A DNA stretch of 64,000 nt from Aphrocallistes beatrix (lineage: Eukaryota; Porifera; Hexactinellida; Sceptrulophora; Aphrocallistidae). Made by a program: the position numbers and the translations under genes. The stretch lies in NCBI GenBank assembly GCA_963281255.1, contig OY725492.1:5530147-5594146 (forward strand). The letters are read 5' to 3'. Positions 1 to 13,700 of the stretch are shown here, one piece after another. The stretch's first letter is position 1, and every line of letters starts with the position of its first letter. The notes beneath the pieces were generated by a model that was not told where the DNA came from, did no database searches, and saw only the letters and a program-made list of their open reading frames with translations.

Positions 1-533
1 TGGTAGTGTAGGTTGCTATCTAGGATTTGGACTCGATTGTTGAAATAATCAGTGACGAAAACATCTCCGTCGGTAGAGACTGTGAGTTGTCTAGGACTAT
101 TGAACTGTCCAATTCCAGACCCTCTTTCCCCTACCCTAGCAACGAAACGGAAGTCTTCCACTTTGAAATGGAATACGGAGTGCACTATTGCGTCTGTCAC
201 ATACACATTGTTTCTGTGAATCGCTATACCGTATGGCCACTTCATGTCTGGATGTGAGAACGTGTCTAGGAACTCTCCCATCTCTGAGAAGATTGACACA
301 CGAGCGATGCTATTGAGACATGCTTCAGGATCATTAGGTCCCTCCTCTACGGATAATCCATCAGCGACATAGATTTGGTTCGTATCGGAATCCACTGCGA
401 CTGAATGAGGGTAGAAGAGTTCTCCTGGGGCTCGTCCTTGGTTCACACAAGCGATCAGACGGTCGAAGAGAAAGTTATTGTGTATCTCTGCGGGGTCTAC
501 GGTATGTGGAGTGTCGGGATATCGAACTGCCAT
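1..533 (-). CDS. NHL-repeat protein, partial (3' end off the left edge)
   Basis: The minus strand is open from an ATG at 533 to the window edge (about 177 residues), with no stop. The translation shows NHL beta-propeller repeats: 'SVAVDSDTNQIYVADG', 'WPYGIAIHRNNVYVTDA' and 'RQLTVSTDGDVFVTDYFNNR'. Such propellers bind RNA or protein in TRIM-NHL and related proteins. The bases just upstream of the ATG (minus strand TTTTATAGTTTCAG, ending about 536) look like a splice acceptor, so this may be an internal exon and the ATG may not be the true start. Family is clear from the repeats; no RING or B-box is visible, so a TRIM assignment would be speculation. Confidence 0.8.
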   Translation of the reverse strand, partial: MAVRYPDTPHTVDPAEIHNNFLFDRLIACVNQGRAPGELFYPHSVAVDSDTNQIYVADGLSVEEGPNDPEACLNSIARVSIFSEMGEFLDTFSHPDMKWPYGIAIHRNNVYVTDAIVHSVFHFKVEDFRFVARVGERGSGIGQFNSPRQLTVSTDGDVFVTDYFNNRVQILDSNLHY

Positions 534-1187
534 TCTGAAACTATAAAATGGCTCAGTCTATTGCTCTGAAGTAAGGAGTGGTTAGTTGGATAAATGCTAA
601 TACTGTGTCTGTGTGTTTTTATAGGAGAGGATGTGTAACAAAAAGTAATGTTTTGACTAAGTTCTGTCTACACTCCACAAAAGTACAAGGCAATCTCAAT
701 GATGATTATGTTATGGATTTATATAATATTTGCTAATTCAGTGAATGGTAGGTTTTAAGGAAACAGAGTTGACTAGAATTTGCCTGTTTCATGGAATGGA
801 ATATTGAAAAATTCTGATTATAAGAATCTTACTCGTAGACAAAAATCTTTGTGTTAAATTCTTCTTTGACCACAATTATTCCAGAGACAAGTTATGGAGG
901 AGAGATACGCGTATTCGCAATGCTGTGATAGATTCGGTATAGCTACGAATCTATGCCACTTCTCAAACAACTTTCTTATTTCTATGACATACTCCAAACG
1001 ACAAGTATAGCACGAATCTGTGGCAATGACATATCTGAACTGTGAGTGTCTGAGCTCAAACTTGTTCCAGTCACACACAGATATTCTCAATCACAGTTCT
1101 ACAACATTGCTATCAGATCCATAACTCACACAACTAACACGAATCGAGCACATAACTGATTATATTTAGTAACATAAGGAGCGGAGA
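534..1187. other. Intergenic/intronic stretch with one small doubtful ORF
   Basis: AT-rich DNA between the NHL gene and the dynein stop codon. A 78-residue minus-strand frame at 854-1090 contains five cysteines and could be an upstream exon of the NHL gene. It has no good GT donor at its end and I recognise no domain, so I do not call it a gene. Confidence 0.4.
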
Positions 1188-4100
1188 TCACTTGTTGTCG
1201 CAGAGGAGCGCGACACCTCGCAGGGTCCAGTGGTCCGGGGGGAGAGTGGTCTTCAGGAAGAGGACGGAGATGTAGGTCAGGTCCGTCCGTCGCGGTTTCT
1301 TGTAGAGCGGACACGAGTACAGCTTCCCGCTGTCCCGGCTGGCGTCCGAGGCGTTGATGGCGTAGACGTGCACCACTGGCATCTGCACGTAGAGCACCTT
1401 GTGCTGGGACTCCACCAGCTTGCAGTTGCGGCGGTCCCACCCGGCGCCCTCCAGGTACAGTCCGTACACGTAGACCCCCTCGGGAGGGGGCGCGGTCACC
1501 TCGTCGCGGGCGAGCTTGGTGGTCTCGTTGAAGAGCACCACGCTGTCCAGCGCCCAGCCCTTGTGCGCGCGCGTGACCTCCTGGCGCATGGCGGTGAGGA
1601 AGCCCTGCGGGTTGAAGAAGCCGGTCATCCAGAACTGGAGCGGCCGGCCCTGGAAGACCCAGGCGTGGAACTGCGAGTGCCGCTCCAGGAACTCCGTGAA
1701 CCAGAACCCGATGGTGGCGGACTCCCAAGAGATCTTCTTCCAGCTGGCCGGCACCAGGGCGTCGTACATGGAGTCCAGCGCGTCCCGCAGGTTCTCCGAC
1801 ATGATGATGGTCCCCTCGATGGCCAGCTTCAGGTCCTTCAGCGTCCCGCGCACCGCCGAGGTGACCCGCTGCATGCGGTCGATCTCCTGGCGCAGGAAGA
1901 TGTTCAGCGGCTGCAGGTGCCCCATCTTGTGCAGCATGGCGCGCACCTCGTGACGCAGGAAATCGGGCGGGAGTTTCGCTTGCAGGTCCTCTGCCATCCG
2001 GTAGACCACGTCCTCGCGCGTCTCGCCGGACCCGCCGGACGAGTCCTTGGGCTGGATGCTGAGTATCGTCCCCATCACCTGTCGGAACGAACCAATCACA
2101 GCACTGGAATAAGGTGTTAAAGTAATTCTACACTTTATTGCCGAATCGAGTCTATACTGTATAGCCCAGACCAAGGGTTCTTAAACTAGGGGGGGGGGCG
2201 TAAGGATATTGTAAGGGGGACGTAATACCGGATGAAAATGTGAAGAAACTTGTTGAAAAGAAACAGTTCCTTCACATTGATAGAGTTGTTTGATTTAAAT
2301 AGATATTCTTAATTATATTAGAGAATAGGTGTGTTCTCCGAGTTTGGTAGTCTGAAAAAGTGTAGGCGTGATAATTCACAGATTGGCCAAGTTCAATGGG
2401 GTCAAAAAGTTTAAGAACCCCTAGCCCAGATGATTCAACTGTACAGGACTAGACGAGATGCCTGGAGTCCAATCACGGGCAATCCCGCCAAGGATACTCT
2501 GACATATCCACGGAGGTAATGGACTGAAATGAATTAAGATATCCAGTAGTTAATCAGGATCCACTCACCTCCTTGGCCGTGTTGCTCTGGTACGTGATGT
2601 CCGCGTTCTTGTGCAGCCCGAACGCCTCTGGGGTGTCCTGCAGTGGAAGCTGGTCGATCCACTCGACGTACTCGGCCACCGTCTTGCACACGGGGATGGT
2701 GTAGCCCTTGTAGAAGAGGAAGCTGGGCTGGAACATGTGCTCCCCGAACCAGGACTTGGAGAAGGTGTTGAGCAGTCTCTTGTCGAAGTCGTCCGTCACG
2801 CGGCCGCCGTACTGCACCTCCCCGATCATGTAGCGGATCGTGCTCCAGGACACGCCCTTCTTCAGGTCCATATCGTCCAGGTGGTTCTGGAAGAACTGCA
2901 TGGTGGCCATGAAGTCGGACTGGTTGAACTCGTACGGGATGTTCCAGCCCAGCGGCCCGAACTTGCGGCGCTCCTGCACGGTTGTGTGCAGGAAGGCGAG
3001 GCCGTAGAGCATCGGCTTCCACTGCGCCAGGTTCGAGATCTCCAGCTGGTCCTGCGAGATGTCGGCGTACGTCCGCTTGAGGCCCGCCTTGATGCCCTGC
3101 GGTGGCTCGTTGGTGAACTTGATGGATATCTGCAGGAGGTTGATGGGGAAGTGCGGGTGCACCTCCGTGGTGACCCACACGCGGAAGGCCTCGTGCACGC
3201 TCTCCGTCTCCAGCACCGTCATCAGCAGCTCGTCCAGGAAGTCCAGACTCAGGTGGCAGTTCTGCAGCAGTACCCACCCGCCGCCCTGCATGAACTGCGC
3301 CATCAGACGGCGCGCGTGCACCTCCTGGCCCTGCCCCATGGAGATGGCCCTGCAGTCGATGCCCTTCTTCTTGGCCAGGGACTCGATGGCGTGGGTGGGG
3401 TCGGACCCCATCGAGAGGAGGCCGATCAGGGGCACGCGGTGGCTGCTCTCCTCCCACGTCTTCTCCAGGTCCAGGATCACCCCCTCTGCGTAGCGACGCC
3501 CCATCGACTCAGCAATGTACTTCTTCGCCTGGACCATGGCTCTGTCCGGGCACCAGGAGCGGATCAGCAGCAGTCGCCGGAAGGTGTCCAGGGACTTCTG
3601 GTACCCGTCCGGGATCACGGCCTCCTCGGGCGCCTCGTTGTCGAACCAGCTCTTCCACATCTTGTCCCCCCGCGACACCTGCTCCAACACCTCCGAGAAC
3701 TGCGGCAGCTTGCTCAGCTCCACCAGGTTCAGCCAGATCATGTCCTCGATCCAGCGCGCGGGCTTGGCCTGCACGGCGTTCAGGTCCAGCGCCGCGCCGC
3801 CCTTGATGAGCGTCTGGAACTCGCGGAAGTTGACGGTCGCCTTCTGGAGGTCGATCTTGAGGGTGAGCAGGAGCGTGAAGAGCAGCTTGTGCTCCTCGTA
3901 GAGGCCGCGGCAGGTGTAGCAGAAGGCCTCGAAGGTGAGGAACTCGATGATGGCGGCGATGCGCTTGGCCGTGATGGGGCTCTTCTGCGAGCGGTGCATG
4001 GACCTGTCGAAGAGCTCGAGGAACTGGTTCAGCGCGATCTGGTACATGCAGTTCACCATGGACAGCTCGCACATCAGGAAGTACAGCACGCTCCCCCGCG

Positions 4101-7100
4101 CCGCCACCGGCCGGAACTCCTCCCGGGCCGTGTTGATCTTGATTTCGGTCTCCGCGGCGATGCGCAGCTTCTCGCCCACCTCCTCGGCGGTGGTCTTGGT
4201 GACCCGCAGCACCTCGATGAGGCTCTCGTCGTCCACGAGGGAGCCCTGCGTGTTGGTGAGGCGGTACAGCAGGTTGTCCTCCAGCTCCTGCATCTTGCGC
4301 TTGTTGGCGGACACGTCCTCCAGCAGCGCCACGCGCTCGTTCTCCAGCTCAGCCTTCTCCGTGAGGATAACGCGGCCCAGCAGCTGGTCCTCCAGCCCCT
4401 TCATGGTGACGGTGAAGTCGATGATCCCGGTGCGCGCGAACACCTCCGGGGTGTAGGAGGGGTTGGGGAACTTGGTGGTGATGTACAGCATGAACCCGCG
4501 CATCACGTCGATCTCCTTGTCGCCCACCTTCACCTTGAGGCTGCTGCCGGACTTTATGAAGTTCTTCTCCAGCACGTTGTCCAGCGCCGGGTCCAGCTCC
4601 TCCCCCACGTCCTCCAGCAGCAGCGGCCGCCCCAGGGAGAGGGCGTCCTCCAGGTGCTGCCGGAAGTACTTGTTGTTCAGGCTGGTCTGCAGCAGGTCCG
4701 CGCCAGTCCGGTTCTTGATCCAGATCTTGCCCTGGCCCTGCGGGTCGATCAGCAGCGGGTAGCGGGAGGCTGACGTCACGATGATCCCATTCTGCACGGA
4801 GAGTTCGTCGTTGGGGAGACCCTGCAGGTTCCACTCGGAGATGGTGGCCTGGTCCGTGAGCATGGAGATGAGGTTCAGGTTCTGGGAGAAAGGAATCTGG
4901 CGGGAGTGCAGCTCCTTCTTCCACGTCTCGAGCAGCTTGTTCCGGAACTCTTGGTTGAAGGGGCCGGCGTAGGAGAGGAAGCCCGTGGCCAGCACCACGT
5001 CCCCCACCAGCCGCTTGATCTGGCCCTGGAACTCCTTGCTCTGGCGCGTCCAGCGCTCCTTCTCCCCGCCCAGCCCGCTGATGAGCGCGGTGGCGGCGTT
5101 CATCTTGCGCTTGCAGGTCTCTGCGTCCTCCAGCAGCTCCTGCTTCTCGCGCATGGCCTTCTCGTACATGGCCTGCACGGCCTGCAGCTCGCGCTCCTTC
5201 TCGTCCAGCTGCGCCTGCGCCACGTTCAGCTTGTCCTGCGCCTTGTTCAGCTTGCCCTCCTGCACGGCCAGGTTGGCCTTGAGCGGGATCACCTCCTTGT
5301 TGATCCAGAAGAAGATGGACATGGCCTTGGCCCAGGAGCAGAGCCCCGCCACGTCCCCGCACACCTTCTTGGCGGCCTCCATCGTGAAGTCCTCCATGCG
5401 CAGGTACGGCTCCATCAGCTCCACCGTCTCCTCCGTGATCTTGTCCTTGGGGAAGTTGAGCAGGTCCCCCAGGAACCCGCCGGACCCCATCAGCTTCAGC
5501 GCCTCGCTCCAGGACGGCTTCACGCAGGGCCGCTCGGGGTCCAGCTGGACGGGATCGATCTTCCGCTGGAAGAGCAGCACCACGGCGTCCATGATGCGCA
5601 TGATCAGGTGCGGCGGCTTGGCCAGGCGCCGGACGGTGGAGATGTGGGACGGCTGGATGGTCTGCAGCGCGCGCTCCGCCTCCTGCAGGGCGGGCTTGGC
5701 GGCGGACAGCTTCCCCATGGCGATGGCCTTGTCCGCCTCGATGGCGTCCACCAGCGCCTGCGCCTTGTCCTTCACCACCTGCACCTCGGCCTTCACCTTC
5801 TCGGCGGCCTGCGCGGACACCGTCACCTCCTGCAGCACCTGCTCCGCCTTCACGTTGGCCACGGCCAACTCCTTCTCCTTCACGTTCAGCTCCTTCTGCA
5901 GCAGCTCCACGGAGGCCTGCGCCTCCAGCAGCTTGTCCAGCCCCAGACACATCCGGCTGGCCAGCTCCAGCAGCGCGCGGCTCTTCTCCGAGTACACGCC
6001 CTTGTAGCTGGACAGGAAGGACAGGTAGGACTTGGGGGTCACGTGCGTCACGCGGCGGTACCGCGCGAAGTAATCTGTGCAGGCCTCCGCCACGTAGTCC
6101 TGGATCAGCCCCATCGTCTGGATCACCTCTGAGCGCACATCGTCCGAGCAGTCGACCTACAACAGAACCACAATAACCACAATAACCACAATAACCACAA
6201 TAACCACAATAACCAAACACCATAAATTCATCTTTACAGTGAAGAGGCGCATGCATTCGTCCGAATTTCTAAGTTGTCATTTGTCCGAATCGTTTTTGGA
6301 ATATTGTCATTTGTCCGAATCGTTTTTGGACTGACTGTCACCTGTCCGGATGGGGACGCTGCATTTTTCAGAAACTTGAAGTAGTCATTAGTCAGAATTT
6401 CCTTTGCTGGCGCTTGTCAGAATAGGATTCCTAATTCCAGTAAATGCCATTCAACCCCCCTCGTCACGAAATTAAAATGCCAATTTTACACTCAATTGGA
6501 CAATATTTCGAACTTAAAAAGCTCCCTTTCACACTTTTCTTATATGTATACGTATCATCTCCAAAATGTTGACTTTCAATCTCCCATTCATTCTAAAAAA
6601 AACTAAAATGCCACTCAACCACTTTCTCACGGAACTAGAGTAGAACTCGCATTCTGACAAAGTCAGAACTCGATAACATTTATTCTGACAAACGCCAACA
6701 AAGGAAATTCTGACTAATGACTATACTTCAAAATTCTGAAAAATGCAGCGTCCCAATTCGAACAAATGACAATATTTCAAATTACGATTCGGACAAATGA
6801 CAATATTCTAAAAATCGATTAGGACAGATGACAGTTAAGGCAATTCGGAAAATGCTGCGTCCCCACAGTGAGAAAGGTGCCAAGTATTAGTTCGGGGAAT
6901 ATAAGTTTGATGTGGTGGTATGTGACGTCACCATTTTTTACGGTTCCTCCTACGTCATTACTCCTATGGGCTACATACCTTGAAGTTCTCGATGAAGTGC
7001 TTGGCGACTGCCACCAGGGCGTCCTTGGGCCAGCGAGAGAACCAATCCATGGTGCAGCCGGAGATGAGGCCGGGGAACTTGAGGGAGCGGTTGCAGAACT

Positions 7101-7691
7101 TCTCGCCCACCGGAGAGAAGCAGAGCACCACGTGCAGGTTCTGGCGCGCGCGGCTGATGAAGTAGTCGTACAGGTTCTCGGGGGTCGGCGGGCGTCGCGG
7201 GAACTCCCGCTTCATCACGGGGATCAGGTCCCCGCGGATCTCGTCCAGCTCGTCCCTGGCGAACAGGTTGGACACCTCCCCGGAGGAGAGGACGTTGTTC
7301 AGGTACTCCAGGAAGGCCTCGTCCTTGATCTCGTTGTCCGTGAAGATGAAGGTCATGCCGTGGCCCTGCAGCCCCGCCACCTTGTAGAGGGTCTTGAGGT
7401 CGTCCATCAGGTTGGAGACGTTGTAGGTGCGGGAGAGAGTGATCTGGAAGGTCTTGTACCCGGCGATGAACGAGGCCAGCCGCGTCAGACTCTGCTTCCC
7501 GGACCCGCCGACCCCCACCAGGAGGGCGTTCCCGCGGTCCGTGCGGATGACGCGGGAGATCTTGATGAGGTGCACCATGGCGTCCTTGAAGAAGACCAGG
7601 TCCATCCCCGCGCCGCGCACCGTCTCGTTGTACTGCAGCATGAACTGCGCCAGCTTCTCCTGCGACACAAACAACCAAGTAAACAACCAAG

Positions 7692-7725
<34 letters not shown>

Positions 7726-10700
7726 ACAACGGAAGTAAACAATAACACACAAACAAGAAACATTAGCTGACCTGAAGCTCCGACCAGGTGGGGATCAGTT
7801 CGTAGATCTTGGGGGGCTCCAGGTCCGCCTCGTCCCCTTCCTCCCCCGTTGCCTCGGGTGCGTCTCTGAGGAAGTCCACGAAGTAGGGCTCCGCCGGGAT
7901 CTGAGCGGCCAGCGGCTCGCCCAGCTGCTCCAGCGCAATCCGCTGCAGGGACTTGTCGAACCAAACCTTGTCCGCCGCGTTGGTGAACCTGTCCGCGATC
8001 ACGCGCACGCTCTCGTGCTTCCAGAGGGCCAGCAGGACGGGCGCGGAGTGGCAAGCCTCCGCCTGCACCTTGAGCACGCCCTCCCAGATGCGGGACAGGT
8101 CGCGCAGGTTGAAGACGTAGTGGAACTTGGCGGGCGTGGGCAGCATCTTCACCTTGGTGGCCTGCCACAGCAGCCGCGTGCAGACCACCAACTGCGGCAC
8201 CAGCTGGATCACCTCCGGCGAGAAGCCCCGCTGCGGACAGAAGTAGCCGAGGCCGATGACGCCGAAGACCTTGTCGATGGAGGCGTTGGAGGGGAGGGTG
8301 CAGTTGAAGATGGCGAACTGCCGCTTGAGGCGCTGCGGGATGTCGTTCCTGCCGCCCCCCGGGTGGTTCATGGCCGCCAGGAACTGGATGTCCACGATGT
8401 GGGTGAAGTCGCCCGGCTTGTCCAGCGAGTAGAACCCGCGCATTTCCATCGTCTGGCGCGTGATCTCGTTCGTGATCTGGTCGCCCCACTCGTTGATGAC
8501 CGGCATGTTGATGTCGTCGATGAAGATCGTCATCTTCTTGCCGGCCGGCGGTCCGAACGTGGTCCCGACCCTCTTGTCGATGTAGCTCTCGATGGTCCGC
8601 TGGAACATGCCGGGGGTGGAGGCGGAGGAGAAGTTGAAGGACTTCTGGAGGTGCAGCTCGGCGTCGTACTTGTTGAGGCAGCCCTTGATGACGACCGTCT
8701 TGGCCGTGCCCTGCTCCCCGATCAGCAGCACGGCGCGCTCCTGCCGGGACACGGTCTGGATGAGGAAGTCCGTGCGGACGTTGTCCACGTTGGGGACGAG
8801 GATGGAGGCGTAGGTGGGGACGGAGTCCGAGGGGTACACGAACTCCTCCACTTGGTCGCTCCAGTGGCGCCACGCCCCCTCCGAGTCCACCATGTACTCG
8901 AAGATAGTGTCGCCCGACCCCTCCGGGTAGACCGGGAGGTCCAGGGAGAGCTTGGCCCGCATGAACTGCTCCATCTTCTCGCGGTCGTCCAGCTCGAGCA
9001 GAGCGCCGATGCTCCACATCACGGCGAAGACGTAGAGGTGATCCAGAGTGGCGCGCGGGTTCGGCGCCCCATCGTCCCTGTCGGGGATGAGTCCCTGCAG
9101 CAGGGACAGCGTCTGCGACACGTACATGCACTGCAGCAGCGACATCTTGGCGAGGAGCGCCGTGGTGGCGTGCTCGTACAGCTCCTGGTAGGAGGCGTGG
9201 AACAGCTCCCGCAGGACCGAGGACTCCAGCGGCGGGCGGCTCAGCAGCCAGCCGTCCAGGATGGGGCGCCAGTCCAGGCCGGACGGACTCATGTACACCA
9301 TCCCGTTGCGGGACACGGTGGCGGGGCTGGCGTTGTCGATGTTGTGCGGCTCGAACACGATCTTGCACATGGGGTGCATGGGGATGCGGTCTCCGTTGGC
9401 CAGCGTCAGCGTCTTGTTGTCGTCCAGCACTGAGTTCAGGTTCTCGATCCAAATGGCGTCCACGGGGCCGTCCAGCACCAGCCAGATGTGCTCGCCCTTC
9501 TTGGCCTTGTGCGTGCGGCGCCACAGCGTGGAGAAGATCCCGTCGGTCCAGTCGTTCGTGGACACGTCCAGGCGGCCGAACATCTGCTGCGCCATGATGG
9601 CCTTGGGGTTCATCCTCATCTCCCTGTGCGGCTCCCCGCAGTCCGACATGGCGCGCATGAGAACGTTGATGCAGCAGCTCTTGCCGGTGCCGGAGGGGCC
9701 CAGCGCCATGAATCCGTGGCGCACGCGCTGCGTCTCGTAGAGCTGGATTACCTTCAGCGTCCAGGAGGGGTGGTTGATGAGGCTGGCAGCGCGCACCTGG
9801 TTGGAGATGGCCTCCTCCAGGTCCGGGTAGCCCGCCTTCTCCAGCACGATCCCCGGGAAGAGGTCGTTGATGAGCGAGAGGAAGAGCGGCTCGTCCTCGT
9901 CCACCAGCTTGGACAGGTTCATGTCCCGGAGCCCGCGCATCACGATGGTGCTCTCGGAGTCCTGCGGGTTGGCGCGCTTGGAGGCGCCGAGGGTGCGCAG
10001 GACGGAGAGGATGTTCCGCAGACCGAAGTCGTAGTGCACCTGCTTGGACAGCTGCTCCTCGCACAGCTTGTACAGGACGAAGAACTTGCGCGCCAGGAGC
10101 ACGTTCTCCAGGAACCCGCAGGACGCCAGCTTGACGCGGATGATGATCTGTCTGTCCGGCACCATCATGGCCACCGTCCGGAAGTTCACCTTCAGGTTCT
10201 CCGGCAGCTCCTGGCGCCCCGCGTAGCCCGGATTCATCGTGAGGAAGAGGCCGAACTCTGGGTTCATGTCCACCACGTCTCCGTCCGTGAAGATGAACTG
10301 GCTCTTGCGCTCCTTCTTGCAGGTCAGCACCACCGCGATCTGCTGCGCGGCCACGGAGAGGACCGGCAGTTCGATCCGGTTGAACTCGTCGAAGCAGCCC
10401 CAAGAACCGGACTGCGCCAGACCCTTGTAGATCCTGCCCAGCCCGCGGAAGTCCATCTGGTCCGAGCAGTTGAACACCACCACGTACTTGCCCAGACACC
10501 GCCCCATGTCCTTGGTGGTCTCGGTCTTACCGGTACCTGCCGGCCCCGCGGGCGCGCCCCCCAGCGCCATTCCCAGCGCCTGCGAGAGCGTGATGTAGCA
10601 CCTGTCCGTGAGGGGCGTGATGACGAGCCGGTCCGTGCAGCCGAGGAACTCGTTCTGGTAGACGAAGTTCACGTCCGTGATGGAGATGACGCAGCGATCC

Positions 10701-13700
10701 ACGTCCTCCTTGAAGTAGAAGCGACTCTGCTTCAGCCACTCGAAGTCCGTCGGCGTTTTCACGTGCATCTTCACCAGATCGTCGAAGATGTCTCGCTGGT
10801 GCACGTGGATGGTGATCAGCGTCTCGAAGCGGACGCGGTTGATCTTGGTGAGGTCGCGGGTGGTCTGGTCGATGAGCATGTTCAGGATGTCGAGGAAGGC
10901 CTGGTTGGTGGCGCCCATGATGCGCTTGTCCTGCCGCGCGCTCATGAGCGCACTCTCCGCGTCCCTGGTCCACAGCATCTGGATGCCGAGGATGCCCACC
11001 TGGGCGGGGTAGCTCTCCGCGAACTCGAGCAGGTTGAAGTTTGGGTCTTCGATGGCCACTGCTCCCTCTCGGATGACGAAGTGGACCGAGTTCTGCGACT
11101 GCTGGAGCAGCGCCCCCAGCCAGTGCTCCACGTTGCCGGACGCGAGCACCGGTTTCTCCAGGTCGATGGTTTCCGGTTCGCGGGAGTTGATCTGGAGAAT
11201 CTTGTCGTACTCCTTCGGGTGGAAGGTGACGCTCTTTGTGTTGTCGAACACGTTCAGCAGGTGCGCCTGAATGGTGTGGGAGTCGGACGCCTGCCCCAGG
11301 ATCTCCAGCAAGGCGGGGTCCGACACGAAGAAGAAGCGGGGGAACACCAGCCGCTTCTTCTCCAGGTACCCGGTCAGGGACTTCTGGCACAGCTCCAGCT
11401 GCTCCAGCAGATGCGGCAGCAGCTGCCCCATGGTCTCGTCCCCCACGCAGCACGTGATCACGTTGGGAGTCTCGTGCGCGCGGGTCATGATCTTCACCCA
11501 CGACTTGTCAATGTTGGAGAAGCGCTTCGCCTCTTTCGGCAGCTGTTTGGCGATGTCTCCGCCGACGAACACCGCTTCCAGGTAGACCTGAGGGATATAG
11601 CACGGATCACGCACTCGTCACGCACTACTCAGGAAGAGGAGCTTACCCATAGGTTCTGGACCACCAGCCACTTCTCGATTATCTCAGAGGAGTTGGACAG
11701 CTTCTGCACCCACAGCTGGATGTCCTTCTTGAAGGGTGCGTTGTAGCGGTTGGACATGAGGGAGCCGAGGATCATGAGGGAGTCCTCCATCATGGAGATG
11801 ATCTCCCCGGTCTCTTCTCCCTTCAGCATCAGCTCCCCCCGCGTCTTGAAGGTGTTGAAGGAGAAGGCCTGCGTGTTCCAGTCCAGAATCACCTGCTTCA
11901 GCTTGGACTCGATGTCCTTCTCCTTCACCGCCGAAATGCAGATGTCCTCGATGTCCTCCTTGAACTTGAGGAGCGGCGCCTCCATGATGTTCCGCAGCTG
12001 GAAGCCCTCGCTCTCCACGTCGAACTTGTGTCCCGTCACCTCCTCGATCCGGTGCCAGTGCCGCTGCAGCATGGACTTGTTCGCCATCATCTCCAGCACC
12101 GGACACGTCTCGTTGAATTCGTCGATCTTGCACTTCAGCTCTTCGAACGCCTGCCAGTCTTTCAGCCCCTACGCAGATAACTTGGTGACGTCATCGCAAT
12201 TACACATGTCTGAGCTCTCCTTAGATTCACAACTACGCACTTAGAATGAAAATAAGTACTGCACACTTTTGCTAATCAGAACAGCTCTGTGCCAATGATA
12301 ATATCGTTCGGATTCGCGATTAGCGAAATACAGCGCCAATTCGATGGGAATGAATTAACGATAATAAACTGCATAATCCGATGATTTGTGAATGAGTGTC
12401 GGAGTATGCAGGTTCTAATCAAGGTTGAAACCGATTGAACCGAATATCAGTATTCATGAATAGTTCCTGAACCGAATACGAATACTGATGATATTCGGTT
12501 GCAACCTTGGATCTAATGAATATGTAAAACTCAATTACTATTAAGTATTTGGCTTTCACACATTTCGCCCCGTGAGTTTACTAACTCTACGGCATTACAA
12601 AGTATGACGTCATCGCGATACTAGGACGCTTACCTTGGGCAGCTTGCGACATCGGTTCTGGAACTCGAGCAGCTCTGCGTTGATCTTCTCGATGTCCACG
12701 TCGCTCCAGGCGATGTCGTAGTACCCGTCGATGCTGTCCATCACTGTGTTGTAGAGGCCGTACAGCTTCTGCAGCAGGTTCAGCTCCCGCCGGATGCGCT
12801 CCAGCTCGGGGTACGGCGTCTTCACCAGTCCGAACAGCTCCTCTCCGTCCGAGCAGGTCTGGAAGCGCCGCCAGGTCGAGTCGAAGTTCATCTGGAACTC
12901 CTGCAGCCGCTCGGACGCCTCGCGCGGGGGGATTCCGTCCGCCATAGGTCCCCGCTCCTTGTAGTCCGAGAAATAGGCGCCAGTGTCGCCCGCGAACACC
13001 TCGATCTGGTGGATGAGCGTCCCCTTGAACTGCGGCTGGATGGTGATCAGGTGGGACTGGACCTTGGCGGCGAGGGCGCTCGCTTTCTCCCACTGGTACC
13101 TGAGCGTGTCCACGCGCTCCACCTGCTCGCGGGGCGCCGGGATGCCGTGCTTGCTGAGCATGGCGTAGCTCTCCTCGATCGGACCGATGGAGCTGTCGAT
13201 GAAGATTTCCTTCTCGCGGATCTCCTTCAGCGCCGCCATGGCCATCCGCACGTCGTCCAGGTCCTTCACCTCGCGCGACAGCCGCACGTGCAGGTCCTCG
13301 ATGTCCGCCAGGATCCGGTCCATCAGCTGGCAGTACTTCTGGTTCAGCGCGCGCCCGAACAGCAGCTTCCAAGCCTTGGCCTCCGACTCCAGCGACACCT
13401 TCAGGTCCTCCGTGTACAGCGCCACCGCCCCCACGTCCAGCCGCTCCTGCTCCTCCAGGATCCGCACCTCCAACTCCTGCACCCAATACAATACTAAACA
13501 ATTCCTTATAAGGAATAAGCTACTTCCTTATAAGGAATATTCTACTTCCTTATAGCTTATTCTTTATAAGGAAGTAGCTTATTCCTTATAGGGAATAAGC
13601 TACTGCCTTATAAGGAAGTGGCACTACCTGGAAGGAGAGGATCTCGGCCTTGAAGTCGGAGAGATGAGGGCTGGCTTCTAGAAATTCGGCGATGCGCTTC

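Noticed and set aside
854-1090. 78-residue Cys-containing minus-strand ORF
   Set aside because: No donor site, no recognised domain, and AT-rich context; may be a lost or upstream exon of the NHL gene but unsupported.
2611-4773. Plus-strand 720-codon ORF and similar long frames opposite the dynein exons (1230-2120, 4906-6132, 8015-9433, 9488-11746)
   Set aside because: They are mirror frames of very GC-rich dynein exons, give His/Leu/Arg/Val-rich nonsense and match no family; the minus strand is an unambiguous dynein.
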